A DNA stretch of 64,000 nucleotides, taken from contig NZ_JAPFGA010000008.1 of the NCBI RefSeq assembly GCF_026241135.1, forward strand, positions 62,001 through 126,000, written 5' to 3'. Below are positions 7,977 to 15,730 of this stretch, piece by piece (within the stretch, counting starts at the first letter, position 1; each line of letters begins with the position of its first letter). The stretch is from Galbibacter kalidii. Lineage in GTDB: Bacteria > Bacteroidota > Bacteroidia > Flavobacteriales > Flavobacteriaceae. Below the pieces are notes generated by a model that worked only from the letters and a program-made list of their open reading frames with translations, did no database searches and had not been told where the DNA came from. Position numbers and translations under genes: made by a program.

Positions 7977-8297
7977 ATGAGAAGAGATATTTTTCAAGCG
8001 ATCGCTGACCCTAAAAGACGAGCAATTATCGCTTTAATTGCATTGCAATCAATGACGCCTAATGCAATTGCAGAAAATTTTAAAACATCTCGTCAATCTA
8101 TTTCAAAACACCTTCGTATCCTTACAGAATGTGAATTGGTAAATCAGGAACAACAAGGCAGAGAAATTTATTACTCGCTTAAAATCGAAAAGATGAAAGA
8201 AATTGACGAATGGCTTGAGCAATACAGAAAAATTTGGGAGACTCGATTTGATCAACTTGATGAAGTATTATTAACAATTAAAAATAAGAAAAAATGA
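7977..8297 (+). CDS. ArsR-family winged-helix repressor
   Basis: A 106-residue regulator: [15 protein letters not shown] at the N-terminus, the recognition helix [12 protein letters not shown], and the wing GREIYYSLK. It is of the same subtype as the ArsR gene at 3647 but clearly a different family member. It overlaps the SRPBCC gene by 4 bp (ATGA), so the two are translationally coupled. It probably binds the palindrome over its own promoter at 7931-7950. Confidence 0.86.
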   Translation: MRRDIFQAIADPKRRAIIALIALQSMTPNAIAENFKTSRQSISKHLRILTECELVNQEQQGREIYYSLKIEKMKEIDEWLEQYRKIWETRFDQLDEVLLTIKNKKK

Positions 8298-8794
8298 AAA
8301 ACAATTTGCAATTTAACTTTACCGTTGACAAAGCAACTAAAACGGTATTCGTAGAGAAGGAATTTGCGGCAGAACTTCCATTAGTTTGGGATGCATTTAC
8401 AAAACAGGAAATTCTTGACCAATGGTGGGCACCACAACCGTGGAAGTCTGTAACAAAATATATGGATTTCAAAATTGGTGGGCGAAGATTTTATGCTATG
8501 GTAGGTCCGGAAGGACAAGAACATTGGTCTATTCAGCAATATTCTTCCATTAGTCCAAAAACCAATTTCAAAATGTTAAATGCTTTCGCAGACAAAGATG
8601 GAAATCCTGATTTGCCAGGTTCCAATTGGGATTTGAATTTCAACGAACAAAACGGAATGACAAAAGTGAGTATTACTATTAAAAATGACTCTCTCGTTCG
8701 GATGGAAAAGATGATTGAAATGGGCTTTAAAGAAGGATTTACTATGACGTTAAACCATTTGGAAAATCTATTGACAACTTTATCACAAAAATGA
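8294..8794 (+). CDS. SRPBCC / AHSA1-like protein
   Basis: A 166-residue helix-grip protein. Evidence: [20 protein letters not shown], followed by [11 protein letters not shown], the [11 protein letters not shown] strand and the C-terminal helix [18 protein letters not shown]. It is coupled to the ArsR gene upstream by a 4-bp overlap. Members bind hydrophobic ligands or affect stress responses; the ligand here is unknown. It is more typical of the family than the shorter relative at 2442-2867. Confidence 0.82.
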   Translation: MKNNLQFNFTVDKATKTVFVEKEFAAELPLVWDAFTKQEILDQWWAPQPWKSVTKYMDFKIGGRRFYAMVGPEGQEHWSIQQYSSISPKTNFKMLNAFADKDGNPDLPGSNWDLNFNEQNGMTKVSITIKNDSLVRMEKMIEMGFKEGFTMTLNHLENLLTTLSQK

Positions 8795-8900
8795 TTTACG
8801 TTTTCAAAACAAATATCAAAACTAAATTACAGGTAAAAAAACTCAATATAAACGGGTTAGCAACAATTTGACGCAACCACGTTATGAATTATGCATCTAC
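8795..8900. other. Block boundary between SRPBCC and DUF4377 genes
   Basis: A short AT-rich gap containing AATATAAACGGGTTAGCAAC and then AATTTGACGC (about 8846-8875). This resembles the block starts at 7831 and 4132, so a separate gene block seems to begin here. No hairpin of terminator quality is obvious. Confidence 0.35.
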
Positions 8901-8925
8901 TTTTTAAATGATAAAACCAAAAATC

Positions 8926-9468
8926 ATGAAAAAACAAATTCTACTTTTAATAACTATCGGGATTTTACTTTCTTGTTCTAATGATGACGAAAGTGGGTCA
9001 CAAGTTATTGATATGCGAATTAATCATTATCAAAATACAGGTATAGCTGTAGGTCCTGTGTTGACATTACTTGTACAAAAGGACGATGCTGTCGGGACAA
9101 ATAAATGGAACAGGTTTTACACAAATATTGAGGGTTTTGATTATGTTCCCGGAAAAATTTATAATCTTTCTGTTAGGGTTGAACAAATCAGCAATCCTCC
9201 TGCAGATGGTAGTTCATTTAAGTATACCCTATTAGAGGTCAAATCAATTCAAGAAGTGGATAATGAAACTCTATTTGATATAGATTTAAAGATAAACGGG
9301 CAAAGTTTTGTTACTACAAACTCTGGTTACGAACTACTAAGCCAAATTGAGATAGATTGCAACACGCTATGTGATGAGCTAGATGCAACGGTACAGAACC
9401 AGGATTTTGTCGTTGGAACTTTTAAACGGCTTCCTAATAATGAAATACAGTTGGTTGAACTGGAATAA
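8926..9468 (+). CDS. DUF4377 lipoprotein
   Basis: A 180-residue product from ATG 8926 (an ATG at 8908 is also possible). It has a lipoprotein signal: MKKQILLLITIGILLSCSND, with the lipobox Cys near residue 17. The region RFYTNIEGFDYVPGKIYNL to YTLLEVKSIQEV matches DUF4377, a domain of envelope lipoproteins of unknown function, often linked to heat-shock/META-type proteins. It forms a one-gene block. The duplicated symporter terminator at 9538-9566 now serves as its terminator. Confidence 0.75.
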   Translation: MKKQILLLITIGILLSCSNDDESGSQVIDMRINHYQNTGIAVGPVLTLLVQKDDAVGTNKWNRFYTNIEGFDYVPGKIYNLSVRVEQISNPPADGSSFKYTLLEVKSIQEVDNETLFDIDLKINGQSFVTTNSGYELLSQIEIDCNTLCDELDATVQNQDFVVGTFKRLPNNEIQLVELE

Positions 9469-9478
9469 AAAAACTATT

Positions 9479-9800
9479 GCTTGTGATTGCTATCCTATTT
9501 TACCGGATGATTTGAATAAAATTCTTATATGTGTAAAAGCCTCAAACCTTGTTTGGGGCTTTTTTGTTGGAGATAATTTTGGAAGTCAAACCGTTAAAAC
9601 GGTTAATATTTATGTGTTAGACATGTAATATTGGAAAGGGTATTGTTTTTGAAAAGCTTAAGAGATACCTTTTGGGCTAAAAACAGCTTGATTATACCTA
9701 AAAGGAAAAAGGATTATATTTGATAAGAAATATGTACTATTGTGTATATCCAACTGGTTTTTTAGGGGATATGCGGTATTATATTTGGGTGTAAATAATT
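9479..9800 (+). repeat. Accessory-region repeat, copy 3
   Basis: From GCTTGTGATTG at 9479 the sequence repeats the last ~45 bp of the symporter gene (TATCCTATTTTACCGGATGA), its terminator, and TTTTTTGTTGGAGAT. It then diverges and rejoins the shared part with TACCTAAAAGGAAAAAGGAT, TATATTTG (about 9715), GTGTATATCCAACTGG and GCGGTATTATATTTGGGTGT. It ends 26 bp before the reverse transcriptase gene, so its promoter-like box may drive that operon. The gap 9469-9825 holds nothing else. Confidence 0.78.
9538..9566 (+). terminator. Duplicated symporter terminator
   Basis: AGCCTCAAAC (from 9538) pairs with GTTTGGGGCT (9551-9560), followed by a run of T. It is a near-identical copy of the terminator at 2009-2038 and follows the DUF4377 gene. 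Confidence 0.78.
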
Positions 9801-9825
9801 CATAAACAAGGTTTTAAATAAGAAT

Positions 9826-11199
9826 ATGAGTAAAAAAGAAATATTTAAAAAAGAGAATCTTGAAGAATTATTTAAAGAGAATTTTGATACAACAAAGACC
9901 AAAGGCATAGATAAATTAAACGCGATTGGTTTTCAAAATCGGAAAAAAGAATTATTGAATGCTACTGAAAGAAAAATTTATGATGAAACATATACCTTCA
10001 GCCCTTACGTTGAAGTTCTAAAATTAAAGGGCAGAAATAAACATCCAAGAATTATTTCAATTCCTACCGTTAGAGATAGAATAATATTATTCGCTGTCAA
10101 AGAATATCTGCATGACTTATTTCCAGACAGTATAAATAAGAAATTACCAAATTCATTCATACGTGATATAAAGAAATATTTCTCTATAAATGGAAAGAAA
10201 AAATACTTTCTCAAAATTGATATAACTAAGTATTACGACACCATAAATAGAGAATTACTTCTTCAGAAACTAAAAGATAAAGGTGTGGATAATTTTGTTT
10301 TGAGGTTAATAAAAAATGCCATTGAAACACCAACAGTACCACAAAACACTAAAAAATCAAAATATCATCACTTTGAAACAAAAAAAGGAGTTCCACAAGG
10401 TCTATCAATCTCAAATATTTTGGCGCAAATCTACATGGAGGAAATAGATGAAATTCTAAATAAGAGAAAATATTTTTATTCTAGATACGTAGATGATATA
10501 TTGATATTAAATGATGATCCCATCTCAAAATACCGTTTTAAAAACGTAGAAAAAGAGATTAAAAAAATAAATTTGGAACTCAATAATTCAAAAACTGAAT
10601 TTGGTAAAGTTTCAGATGGTTTTATTTTCCTTAGCTATTCTATTTCAGATAAAAAAATTTCAATTGCAGAGAAGAATGTTCAGCTTTTTATAAGAAGAAT
10701 TGCGGGAAAATTTACTTGGCTTAAAAATGGATTATCAAATAAGCATGATAGGCCAAAATGGCTTAAAGATGATAAAGAAAGATTTAAAGAGGTTTTCTTA
10801 GAAGAACTAAATGAAATGATTACTGGAATTATATCAAAAAATAAAAAATACGGATGGTTATTTTATTTTGCTGAGATGAATGATAAATCTTTATTATTTA
10901 AACTAGATAAAATTATAGATAGTTTTTTTAAAGCTTTAAAAGTTTTTGATAATAAACCACCAAAAAATCTGAAAAAATTAGTAAGAAGTTATCATGTAAT
11001 TAGATTTGATAGCAATAAAAATTATCTTGCAAATTATGATGAAATAGATACAGTTAGGAAGAAAAGGGAATTTTTAGTTTTTCGAGGTGAAATAGGATCT
11101 GAGATACCTTATACAAATGACGAAATTGACGATTTCTTCGAGAGATTCACAAAAAAGACTATCAATAAACTAGAAAAAGATTTAGGTTATAAATATTAA
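9826..11199 (+). CDS. Reverse transcriptase of a probable RT-ncRNA-SLATT defence system
   Basis: A 457-residue reverse transcriptase. RT motifs are complete: motif A FLKIDITKYYDTI with catalytic Asp132, motif B KKGVPQGLSISNILAQIYM (about 187-204), motif C RYVDDILIL with the YVDD box at 221-224, a motif D-like LELNNSKTEFG, and motif E-like FLSYSIS. There is no maturase X domain, HNH domain or integrase, so a group II intron protein is unlikely. The C-terminal ~190 residues are lysine-rich and helical and match nothing I recognise. The gene is followed directly by a folded RNA (11205-11319) and a SLATT-like membrane protein. This points to an unknown-group (UG/DRT-type) RT in phage defence rather than a retron, since the effector is not a typical retron effector. 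Confidence 0.85.
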   Translation: MSKKEIFKKENLEELFKENFDTTKTKGIDKLNAIGFQNRKKELLNATERKIYDETYTFSPYVEVLKLKGRNKHPRIISIPTVRDRIILFAVKEYLHDLFPDSINKKLPNSFIRDIKKYFSINGKKKYFLKIDITKYYDTINRELLLQKLKDKGVDNFVLRLIKNAIETPTVPQNTKKSKYHHFETKKGVPQGLSISNILAQIYMEEIDEILNKRKYFYSRYVDDILILNDDPISKYRFKNVEKEIKKINLELNNSKTEFGKVSDGFIFLSYSISDKKISIAEKNVQLFIRRIAGKFTWLKNGLSNKHDRPKWLKDDKERFKEVFLEELNEMITGIISKNKKYGWLFYFAEMNDKSLLFKLDKIIDSFFKALKVFDNKPPKNLKKLVRSYHVIRFDSNKNYLANYDEIDTVRKKREFLVFRGEIGSEIPYTNDEIDDFFERFTKKTINKLEKDLGYKY

Positions 11200-11204
11200 A
11201 AACC

Positions 11205-11319
11205 GGGGCTACTTCCACTTTGTGGGACTTGAGATTCTCAAGTATTTGTACAATTATCACAGAAATGTGTTTAGATTTCCGAAAGGAAAAATTGTCCTAT
11301 TGTTCTTTTAAGTAGCCCC
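11205..11319 (+). ncRNA. Compact structured RNA between the RT and SLATT genes
   Basis: A closed 115-nt fold readable by eye. The outer 10-bp stem is GGGGCTACTT (11205-11214) with AAGTAGCCCC (11310-11319). Inside are: hairpin CCAC-TTT-GTGG (11215-11225); hairpin ACTTGAG-ATT-CTCAAGT (11227-11243); and stem ACAATT/AATTGT (11250-11255 with 11290-11295). That stem encloses two GAAA-loop hairpins, CACA-GAAA-TGTG (11258-11269) and TTTCC-GAAA-GGAAA (11276-11289). The longest unpaired part is 11296-11309. It contains a near-tandem 8-nt repeat overlapping the inner stem, ATTGTCCT then ATTGTTCT (11291-11306). The lack of a T run after the outer stem argues against a plain terminator. It is a good candidate for the template RNA of the RT. 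Confidence 0.7.
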
Positions 11320-11332
11320 TTATTACTCAATT

Positions 11333-11941
11333 ATGGAGAACGAATTAAATCGCTGGTATAAAAAATTATGGGAAACTAAAGGAAGTAGATTTATTGCTGC
11401 AAAGAGGTATGAAAGACATGAAAAATGGTCAACAATAACCATCAGTTTAGTGTCAATTTATATTATTTGCATAAACTTATTAGTCTTCGTTCCTAATAGA
11501 CCTCCAATACTTTCAGAGATAAATATAACTTTATCAACTATTAGTCTTTCAATTTTAGTAATTGTAATTTCTATCATTTTGAATAATATGAGTTATAAGC
11601 ATCTTTCTCATCGGTTTCATGATTGCGGAAGGGAAATAACTATTGTTTATGATAAATTATGTCTTTTAAAGGCTGACTCGGAAAAAGTAAGAAAAGAAGA
11701 TTTAGAGGAAATAACTAACCAGTATAATTCGATTTTAAGAAAATATGATATAAACCACACACCTCTTGATTATTATGTTTTCCAAAAAAATAATATAAAA
11801 GAATATTCAAATATAACTTATCCGTATTTATTCCAATTCTGGATATTCTTACGTTATCAATTTGACACCTTAGGTCGTTATGTCATATTTATTTTAATTC
11901 CAATTGCATTATATTTTATTTTCATAAAACCCAGTGCCTAA
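11333..11941 (+). CDS. SLATT-like membrane effector
   Basis: A 202-residue protein with two close transmembrane segments (about 34-53 and 64-83) after a conserved-looking N-terminal helix (LNRWYKKLWETKGSRFIAAK), a cytoplasmic helical part (HRFHDCGREITIVYDKL) and a third hydrophobic segment near the C-terminus (about 183-198). This agrees with the SLATT superfamily (two-TM predicted pore-forming effectors of bacterial conflict systems), most likely the subgroup linked to reverse transcriptases. It lies 13 bp after the structured RNA, in the same direction as the RT, so RT, RNA and SLATT form one unit. Expected role: membrane damage or growth arrest once the RT is triggered by infection (inference). 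Confidence 0.72.
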   Translation: MENELNRWYKKLWETKGSRFIAAKRYERHEKWSTITISLVSIYIICINLLVFVPNRPPILSEINITLSTISLSILVIVISIILNNMSYKHLSHRFHDCGREITIVYDKLCLLKADSEKVRKEDLEEITNQYNSILRKYDINHTPLDYYVFQKNNIKEYSNITYPYLFQFWIFLRYQFDTLGRYVIFILIPIALYFIFIKPSA

Positions 11942-12110
11942 CAACGGTAACCGTAGCATAAGCCCATAAATTGTAAAACATTGACACCCATAGCCACTTT
12001 TTAAGACTTATTAGTTAAATTTGAAATGCCACACAATCGTGCGGCAGCGGGCATAAATGGTATTATATTGAGTATATAAATAAATTGCCCACCATTCATA
12101 AAATCCGTCA
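11942..12110. repeat. Block boundary with partial accessory-region repeat (copy 5)
   Basis: It begins directly at the SLATT stop codon with TAACAACGGTAACCGTAGC, a pattern like the block end at about 16201 (CCAACATTGGTAACCGTTAC). It ends with AAATGGTATTATATTGAGTA and TATAAATAAATTGCCCACC, matching the tail of repeat copies 1 and 4 (GGTATTATATTGGGG). The gene block thus has boundary-like sequence on both sides. Confidence 0.5.
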
Positions 12111-12128
12111 AACGATAAAAATTTAAAA

Positions 12129-12575
12129 ATGAATAACGAACTCATTGAACAAAAAAGTTGGTGGAAACGGAACTGGAAATGGTTTACGCCAGTTTGTGCA
12201 ATAATTTTAATTACAGTTATAATTTTCTTCTCTTCAGGAATGGGCGGAATTACAACTGATTTGGCTCAAGCTTATGCGGATACCGAACTTTATGAAAATG
12301 CGCTGGAAAAGGTGAGATCTGACCAAAAAGCAACCGAACTACTCGGAGAAATAGCACCAGTTGACAAGCTTACGATTTTGGAAGGCGAAGTGAATTACTC
12401 AAATAATAATCAAACCGTAAACTCTACAATTCGGATAAAAGGAACAAAAGGGAAAGCCCGAATGGATATCTCTGCTGACTGGGAAAATAACAAATGGAAT
12501 TATAAAAAAATCAACATCCGAATTAAAAACCCACCCGAAAAAAAACAGACGATTGAAATAATCACAGCGGAATAA
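12129..12575 (+). CDS. Coa1/Tim21-domain-like membrane protein
   Basis: A 148-residue protein with an N-terminal basic/aromatic stretch (KSWWKRNWKWFTP), one transmembrane helix (about 18-35) and a periplasmic domain with YENALEKVRSDQKATELLGE, IAPVDKLTILEG and the β-rich NSTIRIKGTKGKARMDI. This matches the bacterial Coa1-family domain (cytochrome c oxidase assembly factor 1-like) found widely in Bacteroidetes single-pass proteins. In bacteria its role is not established. It forms a one-gene block just before the TIM-barrel gene. Confidence 0.7.
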   Translation: MNNELIEQKSWWKRNWKWFTPVCAIILITVIIFFSSGMGGITTDLAQAYADTELYENALEKVRSDQKATELLGEIAPVDKLTILEGEVNYSNNNQTVNSTIRIKGTKGKARMDISADWENNKWNYKKINIRIKNPPEKKQTIEIITAE

Positions 12576-12638
12576 AACGGTGGGAAACAACACCCCCTAC
12601 AAAAAACACCAACCAAATATTTAAATAAATCCAAACAA

Positions 12639-13532
12639 ATGAACCGAAGAACTTTTATAGGAAAAACAGCAATCCTTGGGTCGGCAGCCTTGTTGCCCAT
12701 ATCGTGTTTTTCAAATGCCAATGCACCTCAATATAAAATGGGCCTGCAATTGTACACCGTTAATGAAGATATGAACAACGATCCCATCGCAACTTTAAAA
12801 GCGGTAAAGGCTATGGGGTATGAAGATTTTGAGACCTTTGGGTTTGATGCCGAAAAAGGAACTTTTTACGGTTATACATCTTCTGATTTCAAAAAAATAC
12901 TGAACGACCTGGAACTTACAGCCTCCAGTGGACATTATGGGTTTTCTTCCTATCTCAATAAACCCGAATCGGATTTAAAACGGTTTGTGGATCAATGTAT
13001 AAAAGGAGCCCGTGCTTTGGATATGAAATATATCACCTGGCCATGGATAGCCCCGGAACAACGAACAATGGATAATTTTAAATTGATGTCCAAAAAACTG
13101 AATGTGATAGGGGAGCAGGTTACGGATGCAGGTCTTGGATTTGCCTATCACAATCACGGTTTTGAATTTGAAGACCACAATGGCGAAAATGGTTTTGATG
13201 TTATATTAAACGAAACAGACCCTTCACTGGTGAAACTTCAAATGGATATGTATTGGGTCATGCGTTCTTCTAAATACACGCCCAAGGAATTGATCAGCAA
13301 ACAACCGGGGAGATATGTGATGTGGCACATCAAGGATATGGATAAAGTAACAGAGGATTATACCGAGCTGGGCAATGGTGCTATTGACTATACCGAAATA
13401 CTTCCCGACCCGAAGGCATCCGGACTCGAATTCTATTATTTGGAACAGGGTGGTAATTTTACACACAACCCCATGCAGAGTGTGGCCGATAGTGCAGCTT
13501 ATTTTAAAAAGCATTTACAACAATATATTTGA
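12639..13532 (+). CDS. Secreted sugar phosphate isomerase/epimerase-like TIM-barrel protein
   Basis: A 297-residue protein with a twin-arginine signal (MNRRTFIGKTAILGSAALLP) and a Cys after LLPIS that may make it a Tat-exported lipoprotein. The rest is an AP-endonuclease-2-type TIM barrel: MGLQLYTVNEDM, GYEDFETFGFD, FAYHNHGFEF, LQMDMYWVM and VMWHIKDMD carry the His, Asp and Glu residues expected as metal ligands. Such proteins act on sugars in the periplasm; the substrate is unknown. The Crp-type gene starts 5 bp downstream and may be co-transcribed. Confidence 0.82.
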   Translation: MNRRTFIGKTAILGSAALLPISCFSNANAPQYKMGLQLYTVNEDMNNDPIATLKAVKAMGYEDFETFGFDAEKGTFYGYTSSDFKKILNDLELTASSGHYGFSSYLNKPESDLKRFVDQCIKGARALDMKYITWPWIAPEQRTMDNFKLMSKKLNVIGEQVTDAGLGFAYHNHGFEFEDHNGENGFDVILNETDPSLVKLQMDMYWVMRSSKYTPKELISKQPGRYVMWHIKDMDKVTEDYTELGNGAIDYTEILPDPKASGLEFYYLEQGGNFTHNPMQSVADSAAYFKKHLQQYI

Positions 13533-13537
13533 TTTGA

Positions 13538-14107
13538 ATGCACCCACAACTGTTAAATAACATATCAAATTATATCAAACTAACCCCTGAAGAGAAAAGT
13601 TTATTTGAAACTTTTTGGACAGAAAAAAAATTGGAGAAAGGGGATTACCTATTGAGAAATGGAGAAGTTTGTCGAACCGATAACTTTGTTATATACGGAA
13701 CTTTAAAAGCTTTCTATATAAATCCCATTAAGGGCAAAGAAGAAATTTTATATTTTGCCATTGATGATTGGTGGGCAACAGATATGGAGAGTTTTCAAAA
13801 ACAAAGCCCTTCAATTTATAATATCCAGGCGATTGAAGACACCAAATTATTGCAAATCCACTTTAACTCATTTCAGGAGATGCTAAATAGAATTCCAAAA
13901 CTTGAACGTTTTTTTAGGATTATTCTAGAGAACTATCTTGGCAGTTTACAAAGAAGAATCATCTTGAACAATGTATATAATGCAGAGCAACGTTATTTTG
14001 ATTTTTTGGAGACATATCCGAAAATAGCAGAAAAAGTTCCGCAATATTTAATAGCCTCCTATTTGGGTGTTTCCCCCGAATTTATTAGTCGTATAAGGAA
14101 AAAATAG
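13538..14107 (+). CDS. Crp/Fnr-family regulator
   Basis: A 189-residue protein with a cyclic-nucleotide-binding-type β-barrel (EKGDYLLRNGEVCRTDNFV, about 30-105), a long dimer helix, and a C-terminal helix-turn-helix (VPQYLIASYLGVSPEFISRI). No Fe-S cysteine cluster is visible, so it is not FNR itself. It resembles Bacteroidetes Crp-like regulators that often control neighbouring redox enzymes; the azoreductase-like gene follows 83 bp downstream. Confidence 0.85.
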   Translation: MHPQLLNNISNYIKLTPEEKSLFETFWTEKKLEKGDYLLRNGEVCRTDNFVIYGTLKAFYINPIKGKEEILYFAIDDWWATDMESFQKQSPSIYNIQAIEDTKLLQIHFNSFQEMLNRIPKLERFFRIILENYLGSLQRRIILNNVYNAEQRYFDFLETYPKIAEKVPQYLIASYLGVSPEFISRIRKK

Positions 14108-14190
14108 GTTTATTGAACTAGATCAATTTTTTTGATTACCGTTTTTATGACTTTTGCTTTTCAAATTAAATATGAAAGCAAAAAGAACAC

Positions 14191-14817
14191 ATGAAAAAAG
14201 TACTTATCATTAATGCCAGTGTAAGAAATGAAAAATCACATAGCAGAAAACTGACGGATTTGTTTGTGAAAAATTGGAAACATAAACACCCTGACGATTC
14301 TTTTACGTATAGGGAAGTTGGATTAAAAGAAATCCCCCCAATTGATGAAAACTGGATTGCAAGTGCATTTATAAAGCCGGGAAATAGAAATGAGCAAAAT
14401 CAAAAAGCAGTTGAATTAAGTAATGAATTAGTGAAAGAATTGCAAGAGAATGATATTTATGTGATTGGGACGCCTATGTATAACTGGTCTATCCCCAGCG
14501 GACTAAAGGCTTATATTGACCAAATTATGCGCATCAACGAGACGTGGAGATTTCGTTCCGGAAAACCCGGTGGCGATTATGTTGGATTACTTCAAAACAA
14601 AAAAATGTTCATTCTATCAAGCCGAGGTGATACCGGATATGGGGTATACGAAAAGAATGAACATATGAATTTCCAAACCTCTTATTTAAAATTTGTTTTT
14701 GAAATGATGGGTATAAAAGATACAACCATAATTTCCTTGGACAACGAAGAATTTGGCGGAAATATTTTTGAAAAATCAAAACAAGCTATTTATAAAAAAA
14801 TTGAATCGATTGAGTAA
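14191..14817 (+). CDS. FMN-dependent NAD(P)H quinone/azo reductase-like flavoprotein
   Basis: A 208-residue flavodoxin-like-fold protein. It starts KKVLIINASVRNEKSHSRKL (phosphate-binding loop) and has GTPMYNWSIPSGLKAYIDQI, the hallmark of AzoR/NQO-type reductases, and an ILSSRGDTGYG loop. It reduces quinones or nitro/azo compounds with NAD(P)H and FMN and may protect against electrophiles. Its expression may be controlled by the Crp-type regulator upstream (inference from position). Confidence 0.83.
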   Translation: MKKVLIINASVRNEKSHSRKLTDLFVKNWKHKHPDDSFTYREVGLKEIPPIDENWIASAFIKPGNRNEQNQKAVELSNELVKELQENDIYVIGTPMYNWSIPSGLKAYIDQIMRINETWRFRSGKPGGDYVGLLQNKKMFILSSRGDTGYGVYEKNEHMNFQTSYLKFVFEMMGIKDTTIISLDNEEFGGNIFEKSKQAIYKKIESIE

Positions 14818-14836
14818 AAATTTCGCATCAATTACC

Positions 14837-14864
14837 ATAGCCCACAGTTTAAACCGTGGGCTAT
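14837..14864. repeat. Hairpin after the azoreductase-like gene
   Basis: ATAGCCCAC (14837-14845) pairs with GTGGGCTAT (14856-14864), and the loop GTTTAAAC extends the symmetry. There is no T run after it on the plus strand, so it is not a strong terminator. It occupies the place where copies 2 and 3 carry the symporter terminator. Confidence 0.5.
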
Positions 14865-15095
14865 AAGGATATGTGTTTGGTCTGTAATGGTTTGAACGAT
14901 TTTTAGTGGAAACCATATTGTTTTTTCTGAAAATCTTAATTTTAGAACACCTTTTTGGCTAAAAAACCTTTTGAATATACCTATAAGGAAAATGGTTATA
15001 TTTGATAAACAATATATGCCATTGTGTATATCCAACCGGTTTTGGGGGATAAACGGTATTATATTGGGGATATAATTAAGTTGGCAGCCATTTGA
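14865..15095 (+). repeat. Accessory-region repeat, copy 4
   Basis: It contains GAACACCTTTTTGGCTAAAA, AATATACCTATAAGGAAAAT, TATATTTG (about 14997), GCCATTGTGTATATCCAACC and GGTATTATATTGGGGATATA, ending AAGTTGGCAGCCATTTGAAC. These correspond block by block to copy 1 (2170-2330). No symporter gene fragment precedes it. It leads into the sigma-factor/DUF2703 block, whose first ATG is at 15110. Confidence 0.75.
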
Positions 15096-15109
15096 ACAAA
15101 AACAACAAT

Positions 15110-15652
15110 ATGAAATGTGACATATATACAATTTGGGAAACTTATCAAAACGATTTAAAAGGCTATGTAAGAAAACGCGTATCTGACGTGAATGATGTTA
15201 ATGATATTATGCAATCGGTTCTTATCAAAATCACAAACTATTGTGAGACAAAAAATAATGTAAAGTACATAAAGGCTTGGCTTTACAAAATCACACAAAA
15301 TACAATAATTGACTTTTATAAGAAGTCAAAACGGACAACAACCAATGCCGATTTTGAACACATGCACCTACAAAACCATCAAGAATATGATGAAAATATC
15401 TTTGTTTGGCTTCATAACTTTATAGACAATCTTCCAACTGAATATTCAGAGCCATTAAGACTTTCAGATATAGAAGGTAAACCACAAAAGAAAATTGCTG
15501 AACAACTTGGTTTGACGTTAACGGCAACTAAATCAAGAATTCAAAGAGCCAGAAAAAAGTTAAGAGAGAAATTTGACGAATGTGGAACAGTACAGCCTTC
15601 TGAAAATCAGCTACTTTCTTATACTATAACTAAAGCTTGTTGTCTGAAATAA
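15110..15652 (+). CDS. RNA polymerase sigma factor, SigZ-like
   Basis: A 180-residue sigma-70-family protein. Region 2 is YQNDLKGYVRKRVSDVNDVN plus DIMQSVLIKI, region 2.3/2.4 has IKAWLYKITQNTIIDFYKK, and region 4 is LPTEYSEPLRLSDIEGKPQK followed by KIAEQLGLTLTATKSRIQRA. The ATG at 15110 is preferred to an upstream TTG. A C-terminal tail with a Cys (FDECGTV) and a terminal KACCLK is like SigZ proteins of Bacteroidetes, which often carry Cys residues there. It is paired with a DUF2703 gene 78 bp downstream. No anti-sigma gene is visible. Confidence 0.82.
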   Translation: MKCDIYTIWETYQNDLKGYVRKRVSDVNDVNDIMQSVLIKITNYCETKNNVKYIKAWLYKITQNTIIDFYKKSKRTTTNADFEHMHLQNHQEYDENIFVWLHNFIDNLPTEYSEPLRLSDIEGKPQKKIAEQLGLTLTATKSRIQRARKKLREKFDECGTVQPSENQLLSYTITKACCLK

Positions 15653-15730
15653 AAAATAGAAAAATTTTGCATCTTTTCAATGCCTTCTCAGTCTTAGAAG
15701 TAAATATTAAATCTTAAAAATAAAAAGACA

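Noticed and set aside
9826-11199. Group II intron or retron reverse transcriptase
   Set aside because: No maturase or HNH domain and no intron RNA ends are seen; the structured RNA lies downstream of the RT and the partner is a SLATT-like protein, unlike common retrons.
11205-11319. Plain transcription terminator between RT and SLATT genes
   Set aside because: The outer stem is 95 nt apart, has several internal hairpins, and lacks a following T run.
14837-14864. Intrinsic terminator of the azoreductase-like gene
   Set aside because: The stem is good but not followed by T residues on either strand; kept only as a hairpin.
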